In this document: piece after piece, positions 32,801-45,266 of the stretch
How the letters are laid out: every line of letters begins with the position of its first letter
Numbering within the stretch: the stretch's first letter is position 1
NCBI GenBank assembly: GCA_947069175.1
Contig: CAMTDV010000002.1
Span: 12,330,988 to 12,394,987, forward strand
Length of the DNA: 64,000 nucleotides
Origin: Scalesia atractyloides
Taxonomy: Eukaryota > Streptophyta > Magnoliopsida > Asterales > Asteraceae
Direction: 5' to 3'
The notes under the pieces: model-generated
The model's database searches: none
What the model was told of the DNA's origin: nothing
The model's input: the letters and a program-made list of their open reading frames with translations, nothing else
Translations under genes and position numbers: made by a program

Positions 32801-33565
32801 ATGTGGTCGTACCGACGAAAAAACGACAACGACAGCCCAAAATTACGTAGACCACCTTCCAGCTTCAAACGCCGAACCTTCAAAGACATCGAAACCTTAA
32901 CTCATGACAACGACACCATCGAACAACAACAACAACAACAAGAAACTTCTTCCTCCACCAATGCCACCACCACCCGACCACCGTCTTCCACCGCGTCCAC
33001 CTCGCCAACCGCTTCACCCGCGCTTTTGCCGCCAAACCCAAACCCGAACCCGGTGCAGTTAAACCGAAAAAAATTAGAAAAACTCGTACCCGGGTCGGAT
33101 AAACGGGTAGTAGTCTACCTAACAAGCCTGAGAGCCGTGAGATCAACGTTCGAAGCATGCCGAACCGTCCGATCAATCCTCCATGGGTTCCGGGTCCCGA
33201 TCGACGAACGAGATCTGTTAATGGACTCGTCGTTTTTCGACGAAATACGGAAGATTATGGCGCAAATTGGGCAGGGGAGAAGTGACGATAAAAGGGTGTC
33301 GTTACCGAAGGTTTTTATTGGCGGGAGATATATTGGTGGGGCTGATGAGATTGTGGAGCTACATGAGATCGGTGAGTTGAAGAAGTTTATGTCCGGTTTG
33401 CCGACGGTGGCTCCTGGTGTTTGTGAGATTTGTGGTGGGTTCCGGTTTACTTTGTGCGAAGAATGTAATGGAAGCCATAAGTGTCCCTTGGAAGATGGTG
33501 GGTTTACGACTTGTGTTGAGTGTAATGAAAATGGTCTCATTAGGTGCACCTCTTGTTTGAGCTGA
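32801..33565 (+). CDS. Glutaredoxin-domain protein with C-terminal CxxC zinc-finger-like cluster
   Basis: 254 residues, single exon. Residues 1-95 are a low-complexity, Gln/Ser/Thr/Pro-rich N terminus. Residues about 102-200 form a glutaredoxin fold (VVVYLTSLRAVRSTFEAC, HGFRVPIDERDL, LPKVFIGGRYIGGADEI with the cis-Pro and GG motifs). The place of the redox CxxC holds SLRAV, so no active-site cysteine is present there; C120 lies further on. Residues 208-252 carry four CxxC pairs (208/211, 219/222, 238/241, 249/252) like a DnaJ-type zinc finger. This layout matches the plant family exemplified by Arabidopsis At5g39865/At3g57070-type proteins, whose biochemical role is poorly known; a scaffold or metal-binding role is more likely than dithiol reduction. 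The ATG is the first in the leader and the frame is intact. Confidence 0.92.
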   Translation: MWSYRRKNDNDSPKLRRPPSSFKRRTFKDIETLTHDNDTIEQQQQQQETSSSTNATTTRPPSSTASTSPTASPALLPPNPNPNPVQLNRKKLEKLVPGSDKRVVVYLTSLRAVRSTFEACRTVRSILHGFRVPIDERDLLMDSSFFDEIRKIMAQIGQGRSDDKRVSLPKVFIGGRYIGGADEIVELHEIGELKKFMSGLPTVAPGVCEICGGFRFTLCEECNGSHKCPLEDGGFTTCVECNENGLIRCTSCLS

Positions 33566-36500
33566 TAAACTTTTAAAATTGAGCCACAAAGGTATTATCG
33601 GTTATCGGTCTTTAGACGATGAGTTTGGTTTGAAATGGTGGTGGGCTGCGTCACCAGCATCGTCTGCATGCGCAGACGTGGATGACCTTTTGTTGTTAGG
33701 TTTACTTGGGTGATCGGGTTTTGTCTATCATTGTAAAAGGAATTTTTAGAGAAGGTATTGGGCATTTTTCACAAGTTTTGATATATTTTTAGTTTGTTTT
33801 GTGGGTAAAATTGGAATAGAAATTTAACTATAGTTCATACAAAATAAGAATGAGATATTTATTCTATCATGTTGAATGTGAAATGTTTCCTTATGACTAT
33901 AAGAAAGTGTACAAATTATTTGTTATAGCCTTCACATGTCTATTATTTTCAGTTAGTTTGAACTTTGATTTATACTATGAGGATGTTTATGTAAAAGTTG
34001 TATTTGTATAATTGTTCTTCTTTGTTTTGTGTTAGCTCTTGAATGAAGAATATGAGATTTGTGTTTATGTAACTTAATGTTGGTCTATTGATTTTACAGT
34101 AGGTGCAAGGATAGAAAATTGTTATACTAAAACGAATATGAATGTTAAAGCATGCATGTGTCTTTAAGTTGTCTAATTGTAAAGGTTGTAATAAAAAAAA
34201 ATTAACCACTTGATCAAAAATCACCAATTTGATTGATGATGTCGTCATCAGATCAAACGATCATATGTTGTTATCACTAATCATTTTACAACGTGTGAGC
34301 ATCTTTGTCCCAACAATCTTGTTTACTTTAGAAGGCATAAACATCTAAGAATGGTGTACTACTTAGTCCAATCTTTGGATTGTCAAAAGAGTTGCATAGT
34401 GTATGAGTCATTGATGAATTATCAAACTACTTTCTTTGCATTTTATAAATTTCATGAGATAGAAAATTTATAACTTTTCAACTATTTCTATTTCTGATAA
34501 TTCTTAAGTTCCATAGCTAAGAGATGCAGGGAATATTCCTATCATTAAATTCTATATGGATGAATGCATGCAGGGAATATTCCTATCATTAGTTTTTAGC
34601 TTTAGCTTTAGCTTTGTGACTCATATGCACACACAAACTATAAAACCACTAATTTTTTTTCAAATTATACAAAGTTCTAATTAATTTTTTTTCTAAAACA
34701 ACAAAACTCTGGATAGAAAGATAATGAAATGTGGTGATATTGTGTCATTTATTGAAAAACACTATAGTAAATTTCCTTAGTTAAGGTCATTCGTAATTAT
34801 TATGTAAATGTGAAAAAAAAAAGTAAAAAGTGAAGCTATATAGACAAGAATGGTTCCTCTCTTGCAATCACTAAATATGTGTAACAAATTAATTTGAGGG
34901 GCGAGAGAAAATGGTGAGTTGCAACAAAAGAATAGAAATGGTGCATTGTCATCATCTTATTGGACAAGGCATTAAAAATGATTGGTATCCTCACGCTCGT
35001 TGCCTAGCTAACGAAGGGAAGAACCATGTAACGCTCATGGAACCACGACGCAGTTTCCCTGGTTGTGGTGCTGATGTGGCCGAGCCCATTTCATGCTCAC
35101 ATATCCATTAGACATGGTCTAAGCATGATGTGCAAAGCAATGACCAAAGATATATTTGTGTCTCCATCGTCTAGAGTTTTTTCTTGTTTCAAGAAGTGGG
35201 TAGGAAATGATAGTAGGTTTAATAAACAATGTAAACCCAAGTAACATAATATTTACTATTACCTCCAAATTTTACTAGGATTCAAAATTCCTAGTTAACT
35301 ATAAAGTACCAATGTGGCAATGTACCCTCATTAACTTTGGGCCTTAATTATAGATAAGAAGTGGATTAGGTGAAATCCACCACACCATATAATCCAAGCA
35401 AATTCACTGTACTTGCAATTCTGAAAATAGTATTGGGCCCAATCGAAAATATTGCAATTCTTCATTGATTTTGTGGAAAAGAAATCTTGCCCACCAAACA
35501 AATTTAATATTAGGATTTGTTTTCCATGATCTAGCTAATGAGCATTATGATTAAAAATTTGATTATAAACTTAATTTATTATAATTAATATTTCTATTTA
35601 TATTAAGAACATAATGTGATAGTAGATTTATGATTTTGTATAACCAAGTTACTTGATATTTTCTATGAATAATCAACAATATATCTATAGCCAGGTTTGT
35701 ATGTTTGACATTGTCTTGAGATGAATTTAAAATGATCAAATTTACTACTCATAGATCACATATAACTATTAAAGATATGGGTAATGATATTTAGAATATG
35801 TGACTACTAAATAGTTGTGACGAATAATACACTTAATATGATGTCTCAACCTTGGGAATTTAGTGATAATTTGTATTTTTTGTGTTGTGGATTGGATAAG
35901 AATAGTGTTATTACCTCAACAAGTTCTCTGTGAAGTTGAGTTTTTTTTTTAAAGAAATTGTTTTCCAGGTCTTTTTGTTGCATCACCTAAAACCTGAGTA
36001 TGAAAGTTATGCTTTTAATTTAGAATTTAGAAAAATTTGCGATATCTTGAATAAGAAAGAATTAATAACTGTAATAATATTGATAATCATAAATATCATA
36101 AGCTTAACTAATAAATATAAATCATAATATTGGAAACTAAGAAAAATAACGATTAAAAAAACTCATGTGTAGGGTGTCAATGCTCTATCATATCAGGTTG
36201 ACGGGTTAAATTGTTCGATCTGAACATGGTCCATATGTTTATCCGTGCTCAAAACATCAACACAAACCTGCAAAAACTCAAAATCGGGTAATTTGAACAT
36301 GATTCGTTCACCTAATTTATTTAAAGGTCATGTCATACGGGTTGATCGGTTGATTGGTAATAATCAAGTTGTACATGAGTTAAATGGTAATAAAAGAGTT
36401 AGTGATGTGTTTAATTAAACGGATTAAACACGTCATATCAAACATCACCTATTTATTAAACAAGTTAAATATAACAAACAATAACCCAAAATCTGATTAT

Positions 36501-37009
36501 TTTTGTAATGTGTTTTAGATCTACGAAAATAGAGACAGCTTATGAAAAAGCTCCCAACCACTAAAGCAAGCTTTTGTTTGTAGCAACACTTTATTATATA
36601 TTTAATTAATAATATGCTAAATATCATTGTTCACTAACACGTTTTCTCTGAAAATTAATCTAAGGAGAACAAGAGACTAAAAGGTGCTTAGCTTTATAGA
36701 AAATTTAATCTAAGGCGAATAAGAGACTAAAAGGTGCTTAGCTTTATAAAATTATAGCACCAAGTGAGTTATACAATATTTAGCTTGGAATTTATATTTT
36801 GTTTTGATATACTTTTCAACCCTTAATTGGTTGTATATATTTAAGCCGACTGTCATGTATAATTTTTATTATTTGGTCCATTTTCTATAAGAAGATTAAT
36901 TCATAAGTAGTTTTGTCACTAATTATGATACAGTACAAATGTACAAGAACCAAAAATACATTAGAAAACTACATTTTCTAGATAAAATAAACTAAAATAT
37001 GATCACGTA
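33566..37009. other. AT-rich intergenic DNA
   Basis: Begins with the 3' UTR of the glutaredoxin-like gene. Contains a duplicated phrase GCAGGGAATATTCCTATCATTA at about 34528 and 34571, and a tandem duplication of about 53 bp (TCTAAGG.GAA.AAGAGACTAAAAGGTGCTTAGC) at about 36655-36757. A 66-codon ORF at 34911-35111 matches nothing I recognise. About 36180-36440 resembles old, diffuse repeat sequence. No gene supported. Confidence 0.5.
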
Positions 37010-37164
37010 CAGTAGCGGACCTACCCTATACGAAGGGGTAGCCTCCGCTACCCTTGACGCTCCGGCGGTAGCGTAAATTTTGGAAAAATTTGACTTTTTT
37101 TACAAAACGTTACCCCTTTCTTATAAAACGTTACCCCTACGAATATTTTCTAGATCCGCCACTG
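37010..37164. mobile_element. Short hAT-like MITE
   Basis: 155 bp with ends CAGTAGCGGA and TCCGCCACTG (one mismatch) and a GTTACCCCT phrase repeated inside. Flanks ATCACGTA and ATACGTAT look like an 8-bp duplication altered by an indel. The CAGTGGCGGA end is common in plant hAT MITEs. Confidence 0.7.
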
Positions 37165-40100
37165 ATACGTATAGTTAATCCAACATTTAAGCTATATACT
37201 GGTTGAGTTTTGATAGCTAAACTAAAATATAAAAATTAAAAAAAAAAAGAATTGAGTTCGTCTTTGTATATGAGGTTTGGATGTCATAAGAGTAAAGAGG
37301 TTGGAAAATCAGCAAAAAAGTTATTTATAACTTTAAATATCAACTGAGTTGCGATGTGCTAGTGATCTATGTTGATCAACTTTGAGTTGAATTATCATCT
37401 ATATCGAACTATTGTTGTGTTGAGCATATCTGGTTATAACAATTGTCGGTAAGTAAATATAGGTTTCTTTAACTGTTAGCAAACAATTTAACTATATATT
37501 AAAAACCACTTTCAGCTATAAAATGAAGTCGCTGATTTATTTATACACTTCTATTTTATAAAACAAGAGATTGATGTGACGAGCCACATGTTTATGGATC
37601 GTATCTACCTTGTAATATGTTTAAACATGTGGTTTCTTGGTCACCCTTGCATATCATTCGGGGTGCCTCGATAACTAAAAAGATGTGTGATAGAAGGGCC
37701 ACTACCCTAATGATTGCTCGTCGAGGATCCAATGAACTATTACGTAGATTGTTGTATTTTGAAAGACATGCACGTATAATAGTGAACTCTATATTAAGGT
37801 AAACCGTACATGTCATCACATAGCCTAAACCAATCCGATTCTACTTCAGGATATTGTGGTTTGCAATTTGTTATATATATATATATATGTCGTATGGATT
37901 GTATACATTTTCTTGTAGTTAGTTATGTAAAACACATTGTTCAGAAAGAGTGAGAAGGTAAAAGAGTTTTATTTAATTTTATTATGAGGGAAAAATAGAC
38001 GAATCTTCTTACATAAACAACGTAAAAGCACTTATTGTTTATTAAAAGAGAGTATTAGCAAATAAGAAAGTAGGTTACCTTACATGCTCTTTTTTCATCA
38101 AACAACGGTTAGGAATTTGATGTTAGGTTAATTAATAACGATAAACTTTTCCCTAATTAATTGCAACCTAATAAAGTTCCACTTAATGATATGAACAGAT
38201 GCAATTGGTCCATCAAAGTTTCACTTCAAAGAAAATGAGATGATGATGATGATATATGTGTGATATAAGATGGTCACTCCACATCTCTAAGTTGGAGAGA
38301 TCTTAGCCTACAAGACATGTAACATGATACCACCCCACATATGGGGACTACTTAATCTCCCAAGCTGCAACACACCATTTTCATAATTAATAATGCCCCA
38401 CATGCAATTGATACATGAAGGTACAAATCACCCATCACAAAGCAAAAGCAAGTGCTTTTGGTACCAAGTGTCCATCAATAGACCATGACTTCCATATCAC
38501 AATTCTACAATTCTAGTTATCATGACCATTCTCTCTCATGGAATCAAGAAAAATATAAATATTATGCAACTTATAAACGAGCAAATGTACCGTGCAAACT
38601 AAACGGATCAAAGGTCGTCCAAGATGTATGCAAATACCTATAATTAACCTCTTAACTTTTCTAGAAAAAAAAATTAAATTAGTATTATGTTAATATAACT
38701 TTTGTAATCATATGTATCATGTTAATTATATGTAAATGATAAAGAGTAGATAAAAAGTGATTGTGGTTTGATTGATTTGATTTTACTCGACATATTTTGA
38801 CATACCCAAATGCTATTGGACAAATATTTCTCTCTAATCATCTAACGGGTTATCAACGTCTTAATTCTCTACCTAATTTAAGTACAAAATCACCATCTAC
38901 CTTTCAATATAAGATGGTTTCTAAGTCGATTCTTTTGAAGTTTGAACCGATGTTGACAAGGGATGTTATGAACTTCTAGAAAAATTCAACTCGAGCTTGC
39001 TCCAAATTCAACTGATGTTGACGAGGCATGTTATGGATCTCATAAGAAACTCTTTTAAATCATATTTAAGATTTTAAATAAGATTATCGAAGTTTCCAAG
39101 ATTTTTTTTTAAAAAAAGTCACTCAACGATAAAAGCTCCAAAAAAATAACGCTACAAACATTTTAGTTAGATACTTATGTGTTATTTATATTGATATAAA
39201 AGTCATACGTGCTTTTGCGGTTGAAGGATGTTAAATAAATCGTGTTTATGGGTTGACAAATCAAACACGAAATGGATTTGAAAATCAAGTCACACACATA
39301 AACATATACACAAAACAAAATTTGGCGGGTTGATGTGACACGACCCATTTAAGCCAAAGTTTTATTTTCTTCATTTATTTACTTACTAATACCCTGTTTT
39401 AAATATTAATAACAAAAAAAATACACAAATGTTCATATAAAAAGTATGTTTAAACTATAATACCTCATGCTTATTTTTTGTTTTTTAATTGTCGTTAATA
39501 CCTCATGTTTTCGGTGATTGCAATATTGCCGCTAGAGTACGGAACAACATAGGGAGGTGGCTTGATTTACCAATTCCGGTTGGTTTAGGTCCTATGTTGC
39601 TTATTTCTTGGTTAGAATCAAGTTTTTTTTATTGAACTTAAGAAGACCCAAGCCATCATTTTTACGGTCTGATGGAGCATTTGGAGATTTCACAGTGAAA
39701 AGATTTATGGTCGTCATGATGGGAAAAAATAATCATTTTTTGATTTTATTATTTTTGTGTCATGGTGTTTTAGTAGTTCTAGTAAATTTAATTTTAAGTG
39801 AACTGAGTGGTTAAAGAACCCTCTTTTTTCATGTAACTATTTCGGTTTTTTCTCCAGACTAACGACTTGCTGCTAGCCGGGAGCGTTGTTTTTATATAGT
39901 TGCCTTTCAAAAAACAATTGGCATAAATACCCAACCAAATTAACTATCATATAATTATCAAATTTTGTGAACAATGATTTGTCTTTTAACTTTTCTATTT
40001 TTTTTTCCTTTTTGTCTCTTTTCGAGTTTTTTTATATTTTTCTTTTTGTCTTTTTGAGTTTTTTATACTTTTTAATCGAGTTTACGTGTTTATTTTATTT

Positions 40101-40965
40101 TATTTTATTTATAATATAATACAACTTGTGAACATTATTTTTTTTGACCTTTTTGTTTTTTCTTTTTGTCTTTTGAGTTTTTTATTTTTTTCTTTTTGTC
40201 TTTTTAGTTTATTCATACTTTTGTTATCGGTTTTAGTGTTTATTTTATGTATTTCGTAAACTCAAGTTATTTACATTTTATATTATTTTTTCCGAAATGA
40301 GACAATAATTTCATATGCTTTATATTATTATTTTGATTAATTGATTAATTATTTATTATTATTATTATTATATATTATTATTATGTTCGTTTTTAGTTGG
40401 TTTACGTTTCGATGTAAATTATCTTCGGAAATATGTCGGGTCACATATAATAAGTTTTCATGCTTATTTTTATGTATGTTTTAAGTTGGTCTACATTTTG
40501 ACATAAATTACAATTAGGAAGTTGTGTGAATAGTGCTTTAATTCTATTAGTTTTTTTGAACTTTTTTTCTAAATTTTATTTTTTTTCACTTTTTTATATT
40601 TTATGTTTAATATTTAGTTTTCTGTTTCTTTTTCATTAAAGTTATATTTAAGATAACGTTTACGTTTCTATTTACAATTAATTTAAAATCAGTCCGTCTT
40701 GCTGTTCAATTTAAATTTATTTTTATGGTTCTTTGGATTGCTATAATAAATCAAAATAAATATCGACACAAACCACTCAGTGTAGACGAATTGGTTAAAT
40801 TATATAAAACAAACTGTTAAACACGAAAAACTAGGAACCCACGGTACTAACCAAAGTGTCACAAATTGACACCTTATGTAGAGTATGTAAAAGATCAAAT
40901 GTCATGGAAAGAAAACTTGTACAGAAAAAGTCAATAGTCACAACCAAAACAAACCACTATGATAT
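37165..40965. other. AT-rich intergenic DNA
   Basis: No gene recognised. A (TA)n run lies at about 37868-37889, an (ATT)n run at about 40351-40380, and T-rich low complexity (repeated TTTTTGTCTTTTTGAGTTTTTT-like) at about 39990-40230. 38260-38460 is relatively GC-richer and free of stops only over short spans. A (GATGAT)-type run is at about 38239. Confidence 0.5.
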
Positions 40966-41185
40966 TGTAATCAAAGTAACTATTTAAATTTTACTATAAG
41001 AAAATGTCAAAATACACTATAAGGAGAATTGTAATCAAAGTAATTATTTAAATTTTACTATATGAAAATGTCAAAATACACTATTAAGGAGTCAAAGTAA
41101 TTATTTAAATTTTACTCACTATTAGGAATCAAAGTAATTATTTAAATTTTACAATAAGAAAATGTCAAAATACACTATTAAGGAG
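40966..41185. repeat. ~65-bp minisatellite, four units
   Basis: Units begin at about 40966, 41031, 41091 and 41126. Each contains TCAAAGTAATTATTTAAATTTTAC, and three continue AAGAAAATGTCAAAATACACTAT.AAGGAG; the third is truncated. Confidence 0.82.
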
Positions 41186-42193
41186 AAACAGTTTATCAGT
41201 ATTAAATCTGCAGGCGGTCAATTAACATTAGTGGTGACTTGTTCAAGTAAACATAAAACAAATGTGAGTCGATCTTCTTTTGACTACTTTTGTATTACAT
41301 TATTAGGTTAACGATGTTGATTATGTAAATCAATTTGATTATGGTTCGGTTAACAACCAACTACCGAGTCTTCACATTTTAGGTTTGGCTTAATTAGACT
41401 AATGTAATATTAAGTTATTCTTATGAAAGTAATAGCTTTTAACGAATCTAATACATGTTTGAAGATTGATTTGCCATAAGTAAAAAATAACTTAAAAAAA
41501 AGATACAAATTATATACATATCTAATGTTACTTTTGGTTTTTAATGGTTTAGTTATCTATAAATTCCGTTTGGTTAATTTGGTTTTATAAATGTACTAAA
41601 TAGAAACTGAACCAATATAGTGAATCATCGGTTCATTAGTTTTTATTTTGAGATTATATGTTTCATTATTTCTATTGTTTTTATGATTTTATTATATGAT
41701 TTCTGTGCTCATCCATAACTAAATAGAAATTTATCATTTTTATCAGGTTTACTTTCTTATAACTAATACAAATGTATCATTTTTACACGGTTTACTTTTT
41801 TACACAAATTGTAGGGACACGATTTTTCTCTTTTGTAAGTTTACCACCCCTACAAAAGAAACTATACATGAGAGTTTCCCTTCATAAGACTCGAATCATT
41901 CTCAAATGCCCCAAGAGCATCCTTTCCTTGTATGTTGAGTTGGTTCACACGAACGCAAACGAGAATCAATTGCAACAACAAGAAACTATGACCAATAAGG
42001 TCGGACACTTAGCTATATCCACACACAAAAAAATGGTTAAGAATTATGCGTATTTTGAAAAAAGAAAAGTTTTTAATTAAATCTGTTACAACTTTTTATA
42101 AAAGAGTTAGGGCTATTTTCATAAAACTATCTTAACAAGTTCATATATAAAAGATTGTATTATTAAATTAACTTTTTATGCTTTTATAGATTA
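41186..42193. other. AT-rich intergenic DNA before the Athila-type element
   Basis: A 102-codon ORF at 41772-42080 has no recognisable domain. I see nothing else. Confidence 0.4.
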
Positions 42194-42198
42194 CCTAT

Positions 42199-43910
42199 TG
42201 ATGTTTTAAAAGTAGTTAATTAAAAATAACTAAAATTATCCAAATTCTAAACTCAAATTAAACTCTAGATTCCTAAATTATACTAAACTACTAACCAGCA
42301 AGTGAACCGATCAATTATAGAATAGTTTAACCAAGTCCGGATTATCAAACCCACAGGACTCTCTAATTAAAATGACTACTGAATTTAGACTCAATTAAAA
42401 CACTTATTTATATTTTAGGGGGGTGAGGGGTTCTAACAATTCTAAATTATTAATCAAACTAAAATTACTTAATTAAAACGAATTGAACCTTGAACTTTTT
42501 AGAAATTGAAAATTAATTCAAGAATAGTGAACTGGTTACCTAGGTTGGATTTTATATTACTACTTATTTGGTTTTATAATAAATTAATTAGGTTGAATGA
42601 GTGACCGGGATCTTAAAATATTAAACTCTAGGTTTACCGAACAGGACCCCCTACCCTTCTCGGGAAGACGCTATGATACCCTAAAATTATTTTATGTTCA
42701 CTGGTTTTAAAGATTCTTTTCAGTTATCTTATAATTTAGTAAAGTGTCTATTTAGTTGATTACTTCTCAATAATTAACCTAGACCAACAAGAACTTCTAG
42801 TTTAGCTTAACCGACTCGATTATGACAAGTAAATTAGTTCCGGGGTTTTCTCAAAACCTAAACCTAACAATTCATGTAACCAATTCGGCTAACTAAATAT
42901 TATTTCTCAATAATTAATTTAGGTATAATGATAAAACTGATTTTATATCTTATTTAGTTGTTTTCCCGGTTTTATTGGCCAATTTACCGATAGTTTCCCG
43001 AACCCCTAAAGACTCGAAAAAGCAACACAAACCTATTCTATGGAAGACATCCACCAAGATTCATGTAAACAAATAAATAATCATAAATCAACTTAGATCA
43101 TGCAAATACGCAAAACTAACAAGTTAAAGTTGTGAACTTTACCAAACAATCATTCAAACCATAATTAAACTAAAATAAAAACCAAACTTTCATAAAGTAA
43201 ATAATCCAAACCTAGGAAACAAAATGATATCTAGCCAAGTATCATAGTTTTGAAAAACAAATAAACAAGGTTTAAACAAGAATTCATAACAAGGTTAAAA
43301 CAAAGAACTAGAAAGATCAAGATTTTGCAATAGAACCGTGTTTGCTCCTGCATCAAAGTTCCTTGCTTGCCTAGATGATTCCCGTATCCTATAACAACCT
43401 TCTTCGGCTTCAACAATCCAGAATAATTGCTTCCCAAAGTCTGAGTTCGTTCAAGATGATCAAGTTGTGTTTTAATCATAATATAACTCTACTATATAAC
43501 ACAACAATCCTCAAACAGATGGAATTTCGAAACTTTCTGCATAAAACACCCTCTCGCCGACCGCGAGAGGGATATAGGGTCTCGGTTACGTCCCGCGACC
43601 GAGTGATGTTCCGGAGATAAGTATCAACCTCTCGCAGGCGCGAGAGGTATATGGTCTTGCGATCGCAGGGCCGCCAGAGGGTTAAAACCTCCGTTTTTCG
43701 ATCGTTTCCTCTTTCGTGTTCCAACTACGCCCCGGCTTGGTTTCAATTATCAATTTAGCTCAACTTTCCCATCCCACCAACGTTTTCACGAACCAAGACC
43801 GCAAAACGTATTTGGAGTAAAAATAGATAAATTCTTGACAAACCGAAACGAAAACTAGTTAAAACTTTACAAACTCTACACAATAAATGCATGTATTATT
43901 CAATACATCA
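42199..43910 (-). repeat. 3' LTR of the Athila-type element
   Basis: Near-identical to 53664-55201 except for about 170 bp (about 42292-42465) absent from the 5' LTR. The junction there has a short CTTA match on both sides, as expected for deletion by microhomology. Carries a GC-rich palindrome block at 43549-43680. Confidence 0.9.
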
Positions 43911-43928
43911 AATATCCCCACACTTGCT
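43911..43928 (-). other. Polypurine tract of the Athila-type element
   Basis: Minus-strand AAGCAAGTGTGGGGATATT abuts the TGATGTATTG start of the 3' LTR. Confidence 0.75.
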
Positions 43929-45266
43929 TTTTTTTCGTCATCGAAAAAGAATTGTGCACAAACGGAATCATAACCAAATAATTATTCGATTTCAAAGATT
44001 AAGATTATTTTCATTAATGAATAAGGTTTATGTTAACCGCGATTGCAAGTATTCGTATCCACTTAAACTCAAAATTCGATTCAGAATTCTTATCATGTGA
44101 ATTTAGTTTAAGTTCGGTCAATCTACCTAAGGTCTCACACTAGAATCCACAGTACACCTAATCCCACTGCAAGCTTATGGAACAAAAGGAATGAATCATT
44201 TGACCCATTTCCTAACCGTTTTATTACAAAATATAAAGAATTTAAAACCAAGTAATTTTCTCTCTTTTTTTTTCTTTTGAGCATTTGATTTCTTTTTGCA
44301 TATCTAACCTAGAGGTTGTCTCAACCAGAGTCACCATCCCCAAGAGCGACAACGTGGGCTTCGATACTTAAAATTTAAACTAATCCTAGAGGGATTCTCG
44401 ATCAGAGTCACCATCTCCAAGGGAGATTCCATAGGCCTCGTCGACTTTTTAATCAAGCTCATTCTTTTTCATTTCTTTTATTTTTACACATGAATAAAAA
44501 TTCTAAAGATTTTAGCTTATAACAGCATTCCTTATGCTATTTTTGGCGGTTTCAGTTTCCCTTTTTTCCTAGATAAGCACCCACTAGTAGATCGACAATT
44601 AAGTTATATTAATCTCAAAGAACCTTAGAACCGAATCGAGCCTACTCACATATCCCAAGTTAGACACAAACTCACCCTTGTATTTCTCATATTATTTTAT
44701 TTGAAACCGAATAAAAATTTAATTTTTCTATCATTTTCCGTTTAAATTTTTTATATGCAAACTCCTTTTTTCAAAAGACATTTTTTGATTTTTTTTTTTT
44801 TTTTCATGTTTTTTCAAATTAAAACAACTACTCTACTCTAATATCTCATCCCTACACTTGAATTTTGCATGTCCCTAATGCAAGGATGAGAAAATCTACT
44901 ACTCAAAATAATAAATAAAGAACATAATAAATAAAAAATAAAATATACAAATGAAACGACTTAGCTGGTAATGCAAGACTGTCAATGTGCCCGTCAGTCC
45001 ACTCATGCCCTCCAATCCGAACGCGCTCACATACGACTCTCAAAACTCACATGCGAACGGAAGTAGCATATAACATCGATCTATCAACATAACACTTCCA
45101 AAAACATAATATAATAAACAAATAAATAAAGTGTCTTTAAAAGTGTTCACCATCATACCCAAACCACCACCATTCCCACAAGTTAAAGTGTTTGCATTAC
45201 AGACCAATATGAGATTAAAACAACATAAAAGAAAATTAATAAAGATAAGGATCCACTGCTGCTGCT
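43929..45266 (-). other. Athila-type element, spacer between extra ORF and 3' LTR
   Basis: Non-coding. Contains a duplicated motif with GAGTCACCAT and TCTCGA-like phrases at about 44310-44440 and long T/A runs at about 44260 and 44790. No domain recognised. Confidence 0.6.

Noticed and set aside
32880..33549. Minus-strand ORFs opposite the glutaredoxin-like gene
   Set aside because: Complementary-strand shadows of a well-supported single-exon gene.
34911..35111. 66-codon ORF with several Cys and His
   Set aside because: No recognisable motif spacing or family, short, no intron partners; likely chance.
41772..42080. 102-codon ORF upstream of the Athila-type element
   Set aside because: Low-complexity, no domain, AT-rich DNA; not supported as a gene.
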